From: a virus
DNA: 29,971 bases
Strand: one strand, 5' to 3'
IMG/VR virus record: IMGVR_UViG_3300015262_000028
Span: 1 to 29,971 of that record
A program made the translations under genes and the position numbers. How positions within the stretch are numbered: the first letter of the stretch is position 1; each line of letters starts with the position of its first letter. The notes below the pieces were generated by a model. The model saw only the letters and a program-made list of their open reading frames with translations. It made no database searches and was not told the DNA's origin. Below, in pieces: positions 1 to 6,781 of the stretch.

Positions 1-16
1 CAAAACTGGCGCAAAA

Positions 17-1132
17 CTACCCGGTGATTTCGCTGATATTCAGGTCCGGAATTGCCTCGGACCAGATGACTTCCTCGTGGTCGCGCTGGTAGTTTTTGGT
101 CATGCCCTCGCTCGCGTGCCCTGCGATCTTCTGACCATTCTTTCCGGCTTTCTTGTACAAGTGCAGCGACAGCGCTCGCACTTCGTGGAAGCCGGGCATC
201 TCTTCTTCCTTCCATCCCGTGTAGCAGTTCGCCGCCTCCCTGGCCTCCTTGGATGCTCGCGTCAAATACCGCTCTTCAACCTGCGTCCAGTGATCTTTGG
301 TCTGCGCCTGTTTCTGTTTCCGGCGATCGGGCTTCCGGTGCACCAGGTAGGGCGATACGACATCGTCCCGGCACCGGCTGATCACGGCCTGCAGTTCTTC
401 GGTCACTTTGAACCGGATCCACGCCGCGTCACTGGCCTTGGCCGTCTTCTGCTGCACTACATACAAAAAACCTTCCCGAACACCATCGAATCGCATGTTC
501 AAGATGTCGGTGCGCCGTTGCGCGGTGATCAGCGCGAGGTCAATCGCGTTCTGTAACCAGTGCGGCGACTTCTCCCGAATGGCTTTCAGACCTTCGACTG
601 TGTGCCGCTTGCGCTGCTTCTTCTCGATTCGGTTGATGGTGCTGGCCGCCGGGTTGTCCGGACACAGGCCTTTGGCCGCTGCATGGTTGAAAATGTCGAT
701 CAGCAGGGAGCGGCACTGGTTGGCAGTGCGCGGCGTGAGGACGTCCAGCATCTCCGCGATCATGCGGATCGTGATCTGGTCGACCGCCTTGCCTTCGAAC
801 TGCTTCCGGAAGCGGCGGAAGTGCACGGCATAGAGACCCAAGGTCCCTTTTGCCAACTCCCGCGGTGGCAACACGTCGCGCTCGTACGTGTCCAGGAAGC
901 CGGCGAACGATTCGGATGTGCTGCCCATTACGGCGCCGATCAGGTCAGCGCCGCGCATGAACTCCAGGTTCAACTGCTTCGCGGCATCGATCGCTTTGAT
1001 TCGGTCGGAGCCGAACTGGAACCACTTACCGTCGGTAGGCCGCCGATAGCGATATGTCGAACGCCGCGGATCGAAGTACAGGTTCTGCGGCAGATTCTTG
1101 TTCGCCTTGTTGCGCGGCCGTGGGACCATCAT
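17..1132 (-). CDS. int: Lambda-type tyrosine integrase
   Basis: This 371-residue site-specific recombinase would integrate and excise the prophage. The N-terminal 60 residues (basic start, then LPQNLYF and a YRYRRPTDGK stretch) resemble the arm-type DNA-binding domain of lambda Int. The catalytic domain has the expected residues: Arg206 in AQRRTDIL, Lys229 in QQKTAK, His316 and Arg319 in HEVRALS, His339 in AGHAS and the nucleophile Tyr348 in KNYQRD. An upstream in-frame start at 1195 exists, but the ATG at 1132 has GGAG four bases before it and forms an ATGA overlap with the stop of the Xis-like gene; a second ATG at 1129 has better spacing from the same GGAG. Integration function is inferred from family and position at the prophage edge. 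Confidence 0.95.
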   Translation of the reverse strand: MMVPRPRNKANKNLPQNLYFDPRRSTYRYRRPTDGKWFQFGSDRIKAIDAAKQLNLEFMRGADLIGAVMGSTSESFAGFLDTYERDVLPPRELAKGTLGLYAVHFRRFRKQFEGKAVDQITIRMIAEMLDVLTPRTANQCRSLLIDIFNHAAAKGLCPDNPAASTINRIEKKQRKRHTVEGLKAIREKSPHWLQNAIDLALITAQRRTDILNMRFDGVREGFLYVVQQKTAKASDAAWIRFKVTEELQAVISRCRDDVVSPYLVHRKPDRRKQKQAQTKDHWTQVEERYLTRASKEAREAANCYTGWKEEEMPGFHEVRALSLHLYKKAGKNGQKIAGHASEGMTKNYQRDHEEVIWSEAIPDLNISEITG

Positions 1133-1341
1133 GCAGCTCCTTTCAATACCATCGCGACCAGGTCGTTTCCGTCCGATCGGCTGAACGCTGTCCAATCAAC
1201 GTACCAGAGTTTTCCGATCTGCTCGCCGGGCACCTGGCCGTTTCGGATGTAGTTGCGGATTGCTTGGGGGCACGGAGGCGTGCCGTTTTCGCCCCAGCGC
1301 CGGCGCTGGAACTCACTGATCTTGATCAGCTCTTTTTTCAT
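1129..1341 (-). CDS. xis: Xis-like excisionase / small DNA-binding protein
   Basis: A 70-residue basic protein starting MKKELIKISEFQRRRW. The SEFQ...PCPQAIRNYIRNGQVPGEQIGKLWYVDW pattern is a short winged-helix DNA-binding layout like excisionases and MerR-type heads: a helix-turn-helix followed by a wing ending in a W/Y-rich strand. The start at 1341 has GGAG eight bases upstream. The stop overlaps the int start (ATGA, 1129-1132) and the start overlaps the stop of the preceding gene (ATGA, 1338-1341), so all three are likely translated together. Role as directionality factor for the adjacent integrase is inferred from size, fold pattern and position. Confidence 0.75.
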   Translation of the reverse strand: MKKELIKISEFQRRRWGENGTPPCPQAIRNYIRNGQVPGEQIGKLWYVDWTAFSRSDGNDLVAMVLKGAA

Positions 1342-1625
1342 TGGGGATGCTCCGTGCCGCGCGTGGCGGCAGAAGGTGGTGAGGATTTGCTGGCGACCCA
1401 CTTGATGAGCTCGGCTTCGTCGTCCGGCCGAACCTTGAGTTCGCCCCAGCTGAGCCCGCGCACGACTCCAAGAATTTCGCATGCAGCCATGCCGCCACGC
1501 TCAGCGAGGGGCTGCAGAGACTGGCTGTGATTGCGCAGGGACTGCTTTTCGTATGGCGCGAGCAAGTGCGCGGGGATTGATTTGATGTTGGGGCACTTCA
1601 TGACGGGCATATTTTCGAGAGGCAT
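1338..1625 (-). CDS. Hypothetical phage protein (95 aa)
   Basis: A small soluble protein with no domain I recognise. The N-terminal half is basic and polar (CPNIKSIPAHLLAPYEKQ) and the C-terminal half has an amphipathic acidic helix (PDDEAELIKW). The ATG at 1625 has GGAAGG seven bases upstream. The stop is fused by ATGA to the Xis-like gene, so it is the first gene of an apparent hyp-xis-int unit. A role with excision or in the int-xis complex is possible but only from position. Confidence 0.7.
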   Translation of the reverse strand: MPLENMPVMKCPNIKSIPAHLLAPYEKQSLRNHSQSLQPLAERGGMAACEILGVVRGLSWGELKVRPDDEAELIKWVASKSSPPSAATRGTEHPQ

Positions 1626-1936
1626 GAGAATACCTTCCCACCGTGTACCGGCAGGTCATGTATAAATTTTTGAAAAGTAATTAAGTTGCTGTATCGTTTC
1701 AGCAGTTCACCCTGCCGCATAACTCTTTACCAGTCCATGGATGGCGAGGCCATACGTGCAGGGCGAACCCTCATTCGCTAAACGCCGTACACCGGCAGGC
1801 TGTTCAGTTGTGAATTGTTCAGAATTGCGTAGGGACGTGGCGTTGCGGAGCGCGTAAGGTTTCCCAGCTCGTCCTGCCAGGTGCTATATGTGCTGGCGCC
1901 GTCCAGCACCTGGTTAGGGCGAGCTCTTTTCGATTA
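1626..1936. other. Non-coding gap with possible int-operon promoter
   Basis: No convincing gene in about 310 bp. Just upstream of the leftward gene at 1625 the sequence is AT-rich and holds a possible leftward -10 (TATACA, complement of 1659-1664) without a good -35. The core ACCGGCAGG occurs twice (from 1646 and 1791) in the same direction. The main feature is the nested inverted repeat at 1866-1925, listed separately. Confidence 0.4.
1866..1925. other. Nested inverted repeat, possible structured RNA
   Basis: An outer stem AGCTCG (1866-1871) pairs with CGAGCT (1920-1925). A 9-bp perfect stem CCAGGTGCT (1877-1885) pairs with AGCACCTGG (1905-1913). An alternative inner stem TGCTGG (1891-1896) pairs with CCAGCA (1903-1908) and would compete with the 9-bp stem. 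A T-rich stretch follows on the plus strand (CTTTTCG), none on the minus strand. It could be a switch-like RNA, a small RNA or a protein site. Confidence 0.4.
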
Positions 1937-1990
1937 TCACCGCGGCCCCTTGTAGCAGTACACGCAGGCGAACCAGTCGAGGGCGATCAT
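1937..1990 (-). CDS. Possible 17-aa microprotein
   Basis: An ATG at 1990 overlaps the stop of the 134-aa gene by ATGA and opens a 17-codon frame encoding MIALDWFACVYCYKGPR. GGTGA lies four bases upstream. The peptide is aromatic and has a CVYC pair. The same coupling style joins the two genes before it, which argues for real translation of a third small product, though a frame this short can arise by chance. Function unknown. Confidence 0.4.
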   Translation of the reverse strand: MIALDWFACVYCYKGPR

Positions 1991-2391
1991 GGTGTCACCT
2001 GCTTGATGTTCGACTCGACCCATTTGCGCATGCGTATCCATCGCTGCTTCGGCGTTTCTGCCTGCCAGCTACCTTCGTCGTTCATGAAAACGATTTCTGA
2101 AGCCATGGCGGGGCTGATGCCAAACGCCTCACCTACGGCCTCTCGGTCATCCGGATCAAGCGCCGCCATATCCACGCCGCGTTTTGCCCCAACCACGCCG
2201 ATGGTGCAGAACTCGCCTTCAGCAACAAGGGAGTCGGTGATCAGGCGCTTGCCTGGCATGGCGTCCATTGCATCGCGCAGCTCAATCAAGAACGCCTGAC
2301 CGCGCTTGCCCTTGATGGCCGAATTGACCGCGCCCCGCCAGCAGATCAGGCTCCAGTTTTCGCAGTCATCGCTGTATCCGCTTCGGCTCAT
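1987..2391 (-). CDS. Conserved phage protein of unknown function (134 aa)
   Basis: The product begins MSRSGYSDDCENWSLICWRGAV and continues with GKRGQAFLIELRDAMDAMP. I recognise this style from uncharacterised proteins common in Pseudomonas and enterobacterial phage early regions, without a known role. It is soluble, slightly acidic, with no membrane segment. The ATG at 2391 has GGAG seven bases upstream and overlaps the stop of the 129-aa gene by ATGA; its own stop overlaps the 17-aa frame. Part of the leftward early unit. Confidence 0.8.
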   Translation of the reverse strand: MSRSGYSDDCENWSLICWRGAVNSAIKGKRGQAFLIELRDAMDAMPGKRLITDSLVAEGEFCTIGVVGAKRGVDMAALDPDDREAVGEAFGISPAMASEIVFMNDEGSWQAETPKQRWIRMRKWVESNIKQVTP

Positions 2392-2777
2392 GATCTTCTC
2401 CCTATTTCCGCAGCAGCCTCGACGATTGCCCGGCGCGTCGCTGCGAACGGATCGGCGTGGTGGTACATGGTGTGTTCGCCGAACTTTTCGGCGTCCACGT
2501 AGGTGTATGGTCCGGTGTCGCCGTCGAACGGCTCCACAATGTGGATAGCCACGCCCAACCGCTCCATACGACCCATGACGACTGCCAGCCTAAGCGCGTC
2601 GCCGTCGTTGATCAGAGGGTTCCAGTGTGCGCGTACGCCAGTCTTGCCCACCAGGCGGAAAGGCCACTTCGGATCGCTACAGGTACACGGCTCGATATCG
2701 ATCCTGGCAGAGTGAGCCGCGAGGACGAGTAGCGCGCGGTCAGCTGCCGCCACGTCCTTTTTGATTTCTTCGGGCAT
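2388..2777 (-). CDS. Conserved phage protein of unknown function (129 aa)
   Basis: A soluble protein with a middle segment HWNPLINDGDALRLAVVMGRME, a pattern seen in uncharacterised phage early proteins, followed by DPFAATRRAIVEAAAEIG, a C-terminal helix common to the same group. Two cysteines in CTC near residue 32 might bind metal, but no paired second site is seen. The start at 2777 has AAGGA five to six bases upstream. It is the first gene of a coupled trio (2388, 1987, 1937). Confidence 0.8.
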   Translation of the reverse strand: MPEEIKKDVAAADRALLVLAAHSARIDIEPCTCSDPKWPFRLVGKTGVRAHWNPLINDGDALRLAVVMGRMERLGVAIHIVEPFDGDTGPYTYVDAEKFGEHTMYHHADPFAATRRAIVEAAAEIGRRS

Positions 2778-2942
2778 GACTTTTCCTTTGCCGCTATAGC
2801 GACTGAAAGTTGTACAAAAATTTTGATCTCGTACAGTTATTACGACCAGTTGTCAGATGCTGCTTCAGTGCGGTTGAACTTCATTCTCATGGATCTATTT
2901 TTGGATTCTGTTGACCCTGACAAGAAGCAGGCAGGAGGCTCT

Positions 2943-3212
2943 ATGAGAGTTCGAGGCGATGTCTTCTGGGTCTGGGCAGACCCCACGCTCTATCACCGAA
3001 TACACGACGAAATCCTTAGCGACGGGACTCTCATCGACGTGCAGGTCAGGCTATCGCGAGGTGGGAACGCCGAGATGTTCATCGGGATTTATGCTCCTGA
3101 TGGTACGGCGCTGCATGAGGAGGCTGTCGACGCTCGCCCGGGCGAATCGATGACCAGAATGTTGGCTTGGGGTGTTGGTCGGGCTCGCCGGTTTGCCGCT
3201 TCCTCGAGATAG
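2943..3212 (+). CDS. Hypothetical protein (89 aa), rightward
   Basis: A small protein beginning MRVRGDVFWVWADPTLYHRIHDEI with a later GIYAPDGTALHEEAVDARPGESM segment, suggesting a compact mixed alpha/beta fold. No family recognised. The frame is open further upstream (TTG at 2823, ATG at 2889), but the ATG at 2943 has a strong GGAGG about five bases before it, so I chose it. It lies opposite to the leftward operon around it, so it probably has its own promoter. Confidence 0.6.
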   Translation: MRVRGDVFWVWADPTLYHRIHDEILSDGTLIDVQVRLSRGGNAEMFIGIYAPDGTALHEEAVDARPGESMTRMLAWGVGRARRFAASSR

Positions 3213-3546
3213 CGGCTGACTTTGAAGGGGGAGAGATATTTCCTGTGCCTATAAGGCCGGGGGAAAAGGTTATTAGACGTGCAGAAGCTGCTTTGTTAAA
3301 AAATCAGTGCATGGTTGCTGTCTCGTACCAATGCATCTCCATTTGATTAAATGGAAATCGTCCAGCATCGAGCTGGGCAGTGATCAATGAGTCTGATTGC
3401 CGATACAGGGATATAGCTGCGACTTTGGCCAACTGCTCGCGCACCAACGCGTCGGGCTCATTGATCCCCTTCCTCCTCCTAACCCTTACCGATTGGCGCT
3501 CAAGTGGTTGTGAGTCAATACTTCTCACCTGTCTCGGGAGACCCCC
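3213..3546. other. Intergenic stretch with only weak coding candidates
   Basis: Two poor candidates lie here: a rightward 33-codon frame from GTG 3245 to TGA 3346 with GGGGGAG upstream, and the leftward 74-codon frame at 3304-3528, listed separately. A poly-purine block TAGGAGGAGGAAGGGG on the minus strand (about 3466-3481) looks like a very strong ribosome site, yet the nearest ATG behind it opens only a short frame. No terminator or clear promoter is seen. Confidence 0.35.
3304..3528 (-). CDS. Doubtful small ORF (74 aa)
   Basis: A GTG-initiated frame whose N-terminal third is arginine-rich and whose C-terminal part (LVREQLAKVAAISLYRQ onward) looks more like a normal protein. A shorter form from the internal TTG or GTG near residue 28, behind the purine-rich block at 3466-3481, is equally possible. 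No family recognised. It is leftward like the flanking operon, and its start is 19 bp from that of the divergent gene at 3547. Confidence 0.3.
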   Translation of the reverse strand: MRSIDSQPLERQSVRVRRRKGINEPDALVREQLAKVAAISLYRQSDSLITAQLDAGRFPFNQMEMHWYETATMH

Positions 3547-3750
3547 ATGAATCGGCGAGAAGAGTTTTTGGCGAAAGTATTAAAGACTCATCATGAATAT
3601 GAGGAGGCTGCGGGCACCATTGAAAAAATGATGCGTGAGAACAGAGCTGTAGGCCCCGAGTGGGATTTTGCCGTAGCGCGTCAGATAGCAGCCCTTGATG
3701 CTTGGATGGAGCTGCCCGGAGAGTACAGAGACCTCAATGCAGATGACTGA
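3547..3750 (+). CDS. Hypothetical protein (67 aa), rightward
   Basis: A charged, mostly helical product (MNRREEFLAKVLKTHHEYEEA start, acidic LNADD end) with no membrane segment. GGGAG lies about six bases before the ATG. It is an isolated rightward gene inside the leftward arm and ends six bases before a 30-bp repeat that recurs after the next rightward gene (4443-4694). No function recognised; a small regulator or inhibitor is possible but unsupported. Confidence 0.6.
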   Translation: MNRREEFLAKVLKTHHEYEEAAGTIEKMMRENRAVGPEWDFAVARQIAALDAWMELPGEYRDLNADD

Positions 3751-3755
3751 TTCTA

Positions 3756-3785
3756 CCGCTGAGGTAGATGCGCTTCATGCGGCCA
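3756..3785. repeat. 30-bp imperfect direct repeat, copy 1
   Basis: This copy matches 4688-4717 at 28 of 30 positions. It begins CCGCTGAGGT and ends CATGCGGCCA, with a small dyad (CCGC-TGA pairing with TCA-T-GCGG). It contains the last codons and stop of the convergent 195-aa gene. Confidence 0.75.
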
Positions 3786-4362
3786 ACTTCTGCGTGTAGG
3801 TCAGCGCGCCGTCGAGGATCGCTTCCTTGATGGCTTCGAACTCCCAGGCGTAATGCTGGGATTCTACATAGACGCGCATCTCGCCGTAGTCGTGTTTCTT
3901 GCGCCGAATGAAAGCCTCGGCGGCGTCCTTGGTGAAGTGGCTGTTCACGATCTCCCAGCGCTCGTTCCAGCCTGTAACCGTGTGGCTATCGCATTCGGAG
4001 AGATATTCCCACTGATCGTCCTCGTCCATACCCATGAATCCGCACTCTCGGTCGGCCTGCAATGCCTCATCAAGCTCGGCGCGTTCTTCTTCGTCTAGGT
4101 CGTCCCAGTATTCTTTCGGGCTAAACCATGACCGATCCTCAAGGCAGACAACCCGACCTTCCGCGTACTCCGGATCAAAGCCGTAGTCGATTCGCTTGGT
4201 CTGTACAGTGAATAGCGCTGCCGATGTGCCGTGAGCGTGCACCCCTGCGCCGACGCAGTCGTAATGCAGACGCTGCACGAAGTCGGCCCAGGTTGCAGCG
4301 CTGAGCGGGTGACCTGTGGCCAGGCTCGGAAGCGGCTTGGCCGGTTTGTTTTCTGCGGGCAT
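3775..4362 (-). CDS. Conserved phage protein of unknown function (195 aa)
   Basis: A tryptophan- and acid-rich soluble protein. Residues about 24-60 carry WADFVQRLHYDCVGAGVHAHG, the centre is very acidic (YWDDLDEEERAELDEALQAD), and the C-terminal part has FIRRKKHDYGEMRVYVES. I recognise the overall sequence as an uncharacterised protein of pseudomonad phage early regions. The early HAHGTSA segment and acidic surface could fit a DNA mimic or small regulator, but nothing proves that. The start at 4362 has a weak GAG eight bases upstream. Its 3' end lies within the 30-bp repeat shared with 4688-4717. Confidence 0.8.
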   Translation of the reverse strand: MPAENKPAKPLPSLATGHPLSAATWADFVQRLHYDCVGAGVHAHGTSAALFTVQTKRIDYGFDPEYAEGRVVCLEDRSWFSPKEYWDDLDEEERAELDEALQADRECGFMGMDEDDQWEYLSECDSHTVTGWNERWEIVNSHFTKDAAEAFIRRKKHDYGEMRVYVESQHYAWEFEAIKEAILDGALTYTQKLAA

Positions 4363-4400
4363 GGGGATTTCTCACTGATGATGTAGCGTGATGGTTGGAA

Positions 4401-4418
4401 GTGGGTTATTAATTGATG
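4401..4418 (+). promoter_or_regulatory. Shared leader element, copy A
   Basis: GTGGGTTATTAATTGATG lies 25 bp upstream of the rightward gene at 4443. Copy B (from 4892) reads GTGGGCTATTGGTTGATG, and copy C (from 6267) keeps TTGGGTTATT. Only this distal part is shared with A; the downstream part differs. Promoter or operator role is inferred from position only. Confidence 0.4.
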
Positions 4419-4442
4419 ATCTGCGCTAGACCGGAGACCAAC

Positions 4443-4694
4443 ATGGATTTAGTCACCGAAATGCCACATCCCGTCGATTACGTTCATCCGAATGGAAGGA
4501 AAGCAACGATCGACTTCATTTGGGGTGAGCGGGGTAGTTCGACGCAGCGAGTCATTATCGTCTGGCTCAATGAATGTGGACGCTACACGAGGATTGGCGA
4601 AGAGTTTGGCGTCTGGATTACATTTGACGACGCACGAAAGTGCGGTATTGATCTTGCTGCCAAGTTGCTTGGAGCTAAAACAACTTGCCGCTGA
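4443..4694 (+). CDS. Hypothetical protein (83 aa), rightward
   Basis: Starts MDLVTEMPHPVDYVHPNGRK and contains FIWGERGSSTQRVIIVWLNEC, which reads as two beta strands and a loop, then GVWITFDDARKCGIDLAAKLL, a C-terminal helix. No family recognised. The ATG at 4443 follows GGAG by seven bases; an in-frame ATG at 4413 lacks a site. It is an isolated rightward gene with a shared leader upstream and the 30-bp repeat over its stop codon. Confidence 0.6.
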   Translation: MDLVTEMPHPVDYVHPNGRKATIDFIWGERGSSTQRVIIVWLNECGRYTRIGEEFGVWITFDDARKCGIDLAAKLLGAKTTCR

Positions 4695-4717
4695 GGTAAA
4701 TCCGCTTCATGCGGCCA
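4688..4717. repeat. 30-bp imperfect direct repeat, copy 2
   Basis: 28 of 30 positions match 3756-3785. Here the minus-strand end of a gene (codons for VAA and a stop) is present without a recognisable gene body to its right, so this copy may be the remnant tail of a lost homologue or the edge of an exchanged cassette. Confidence 0.7.
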
Positions 4718-4891
4718 CCTGCTGTCGTTCCTGGAGCAAGGAAGTGGAAAAATTCCACTCATAGGGTCAAATCTTGCTGCCTCACTTGTCAGAACTTAAG
4801 CCGCCTCAGTGCGCAGTTCAGCCAAGCGCCATGGCGTTTCTTCTGTTGTGCGGACATAAGGGGTCCTTACCGGCTGGCATGAAGTGTGTTT

Positions 4892-4935
4892 GTGGGCTAT
4901 TGGTTGATGGCCCGGCATGGAGCCGGATCAAGGAG
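4892..4935 (+). promoter_or_regulatory. Shared leader element, copy B
   Basis: GTGGGCTATT is followed by CCGGCATGG and TCAAGGAG, the last containing the ribosome site of the gene at 4943. The 24-bp block 4912-4935 matches 6285-6308 at 21 positions. An ATG at 4918 inside it opens a nine-codon frame, MEPDQGESL, whose stop overlaps the GTG start of the gene (GTGA), so a leader peptide is possible. Confidence 0.5.
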
Positions 4936-4942
4936 AAAGCTT

Positions 4943-5173
4943 GTGAACTATGATGCGATCTATGCGGGCATCAACAAGGTGGCGCAGGTTTACAGCGGCA
5001 CCGGGGAGTCATGCTCCGAATGCCGGGCCAAGCTCGACGCCACAATTGATTTCGGCGGCGCCGTAAACCACTACCTCGACCATGGCTATGTGCTCCTGCA
5101 TGTTGGCCAGCAAACTTCTCGGGCCGATGAAGGCTTATGGCAGGAATCGGTTGCGATACTCGGTCGGCTATAA
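4943..5173 (+). CDS. Hypothetical protein (76 aa), rightward
   Basis: Starts at GTG 4943, seven bases after GGAG, giving VNYDAIYAGINKVAQVYSG. It has one CSEC pair near residues 23-26 and a HYLDHGYVLLHVGQ segment that may be a strand-turn-strand. With one Cys pair and the histidines, metal binding is possible but not shown. A longer frame back to 4886 would need an N-terminus encoded by the conserved leader, so I prefer the short form. It converges on the NdpA gene 27 bp downstream. Confidence 0.6.
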   Translation: MNYDAIYAGINKVAQVYSGTGESCSECRAKLDATIDFGGAVNHYLDHGYVLLHVGQQTSRADEGLWQESVAILGRL

Positions 5174-5200
5174 GTATTCAGCGAAATAGATGAAGTTGGC

Positions 5201-6208
5201 TCAGGCAACTACACCTTTGAGCTGATCCGTGAGCTGGGTTGGCAGTCCTCGCAGCGTCAGCGTGCCGCCGGCTTCATCGAACTCGACCTTGGAACCCAGC
5301 AAGTGCTGTTCGAAGCTGATCGACAAGCCATCGGCGCGGCCGGTGAAGCGTCGGAATTTATTCAGGGTCTTCTTGTCCGGCGGGAGCGAAGCAGAAAGGC
5401 CGTAATCCTTGCCCTGGATGAAGTCGGTAAAAGCCTTTGGCTGATCGTCATCGAGCACTTCGGACAATTCGTCGAGCGTGATCGGCTCGCCCAACTTGGC
5501 CTGAGCCATCGCATAGCCGACCAGCGTCTCGGTTTTCTCGCGGGTGGCATCCTCGCTGAGGTCTTCACTTTCAACGAAGTCGCTGAAGGCCTTCAGCAGG
5601 GTTCGGGTCTCGCCCGGCCCGTCGATCCCTTCCTGGCAACCGATGAAGTCGCGGAAGTACTCGCTGACCTTACGGCCCTGCTTGCCCTTGAGATACGAGA
5701 TGTACTGGCGCGACTGTGGGTTGTAATTCCACTCACTGAGGTTGATGCGCGCGGCCAGGCGGATATGGTCCAAGTCCAGACGCTTGACCGTCATCAGGTG
5801 CAGCTCCTCGGTCATGGTCACCGCTTCGGTTTCCTGCACCAGGGCAACGATCAGGTATTCGGTCAGGCCTTGCTGGTAGTGGCAGAAGAGGGTGTGCCCG
5901 CCGGTGGTCAGGTTCGATTCTTCCATCAGCTTGGTCAGGTGCTCGACGGCTATGGTGCTGAACTCGAGGAAATCAGAGCCGCCTGCGAGGTACTTGGCGA
6001 GCCATCCACTGAATGGGTGAGCGCCCGACTCATGATGAAAGAAGCCCCAGGCCTTACCGGTGGCGGCGTTGTAGCTCTCGTTGAACTGTTGGACAAGATC
6101 GTCGCGGGCCTGACTCTCGACCTGCTCGGAGCCGCCGATGAACAGAACAGCCGGACTGCCATCGGGCTTTTTGTCTATTTTGTGGATCACGCTGTGGAGA
6201 ACAGGCAT
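5201..6208 (-). CDS. ndpA: 37-kDa nucleoid-associated protein, NdpA/YejK family
   Basis: This 335-residue protein has the same length as E. coli YejK. Family segments are visible in order: the strand [11 protein letters not shown], then [74 protein letters not shown] and the C-terminal [16 protein letters not shown]. Host family members bind nucleoid DNA. A phage copy may compact or protect phage DNA or displace the host protein; this is inference. The ATG at 6208 has GAGG eight bases before it. It is a leftward early gene flanked by two rightward small genes and nearly full length, so probably functional. Confidence 0.92.
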   Translation of the reverse strand: MPVLHSVIHKIDKKPDGSPAVLFIGGSEQVESQARDDLVQQFNESYNAATGKAWGFFHHESGAHPFSGWLAKYLAGGSDFLEFSTIAVEHLTKLMEESNLTTGGHTLFCHYQQGLTEYLIVALVQETEAVTMTEELHLMTVKRLDLDHIRLAARINLSEWNYNPQSRQYISYLKGKQGRKVSEYFRDFIGCQEGIDGPGETRTLLKAFSDFVESEDLSEDATREKTETLVGYAMAQAKLGEPITLDELSEVLDDDQPKAFTDFIQGKDYGLSASLPPDKKTLNKFRRFTGRADGLSISFEQHLLGSKVEFDEAGGTLTLRGLPTQLTDQLKGVVA

Positions 6209-6266
6209 TGCGATTACCTCGGGTAGGCGCCGCCCTCCGTGACCGGTGGTGGCAATTTGGTTTGGG

Positions 6267-6308
6267 TTGGGTTATTACGGGTGACCGGCATGGGGCTGGG
6301 TCAAGGAG
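6267..6308 (+). promoter_or_regulatory. Shared leader element, copy C
   Basis: TTGGGTTATT, then CCGGCATGG and TCAAGGAG, as in copy B. Here the ATG inside CCGGCATGG is in frame with the downstream gene at 6314 rather than ending at it. Twenty-one of 24 bases match copy B over 6285-6308. Confidence 0.5.
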
Positions 6309-6313
6309 CGAAA

Positions 6314-6781
6314 ATGTCAGCTACTGCGGAAATGCTTTTCAATCTTCAGAAATTTCAACTTCTCGCGCTCTTCACGAGCGATCGGACTGGCAGAAACATC
6401 ACCCCGGCTTACGCATACGCTTGGGACAACGGTGTTTACCCGATCGGCAATGACGGTGCGCAGTGGCATAAACCCTACAAAGAGCAGTTTGCGGTTAGCG
6501 AAGAGCAGGTTTCTGAGTTGGCAGGCCTTCTGGACAAAAAGTGGCTGAAGAAGGAGAAGATCTCCTTTTATGAGCTGGAAGACCATTGCGACATACAAGG
6601 ACTCTCAAGCTCTGGCTCCGAGTGGGATCGAGGAACGTTGATCATCTCCTGCCACTATTTTTATCTGCTGGGCTGGTTTGATGATGACTTTTGGAAGGGA
6701 CTGGTCGGTCATTCCGACTGCCCATCCGAGTCGCATTCAATACGGCGCGAATTCACACCGGAGGATGTGTATTTCCTTTAA
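6314..6781 (+). CDS. Hypothetical protein (155 aa), rightward
   Basis: Begins MSATAEMLFNLQKFQLLALF and carries DGAQWHKPYKEQFAVSEEQVSEL and DKKWLKKEKISFYELED, a soluble mixed fold rich in aromatic residues and ending with FTPEDVYFL. No family recognised. The ATG at 6314 is five bases after GGAG; upstream in-frame starts lie inside the shared leader. Its stop shares TTAA (6778-6781) with the stop of the convergent 125-aa gene, a very tight arrangement. Accessory or anti-host function is possible from its isolated orientation only. Confidence 0.65.
   Translation: MSATAEMLFNLQKFQLLALFTSDRTGRNITPAYAYAWDNGVYPIGNDGAQWHKPYKEQFAVSEEQVSELAGLLDKKWLKKEKISFYELEDHCDIQGLSSSGSEWDRGTLIISCHYFYLLGWFDDDFWKGLVGHSDCPSESHSIRREFTPEDVYFL

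Noticed and set aside
560-1252. 230-codon rightward frame opposite int
   Set aside because: The integrase has the complete catalytic set on the minus strand, so this is a shadow.
3213-3346. Frameshifted continuation of the 89-aa gene
   Set aside because: A plus-one frame continues to a TGA at 3344 with protein-like sequence, but nothing shows that the two parts form one family protein; a separate 33-codon frame from GTG 3245 is equally possible.
5303-6226. 307-codon rightward frame opposite ndpA
   Set aside because: NdpA on the minus strand has clear family motifs; the plus frame is its complement shadow.
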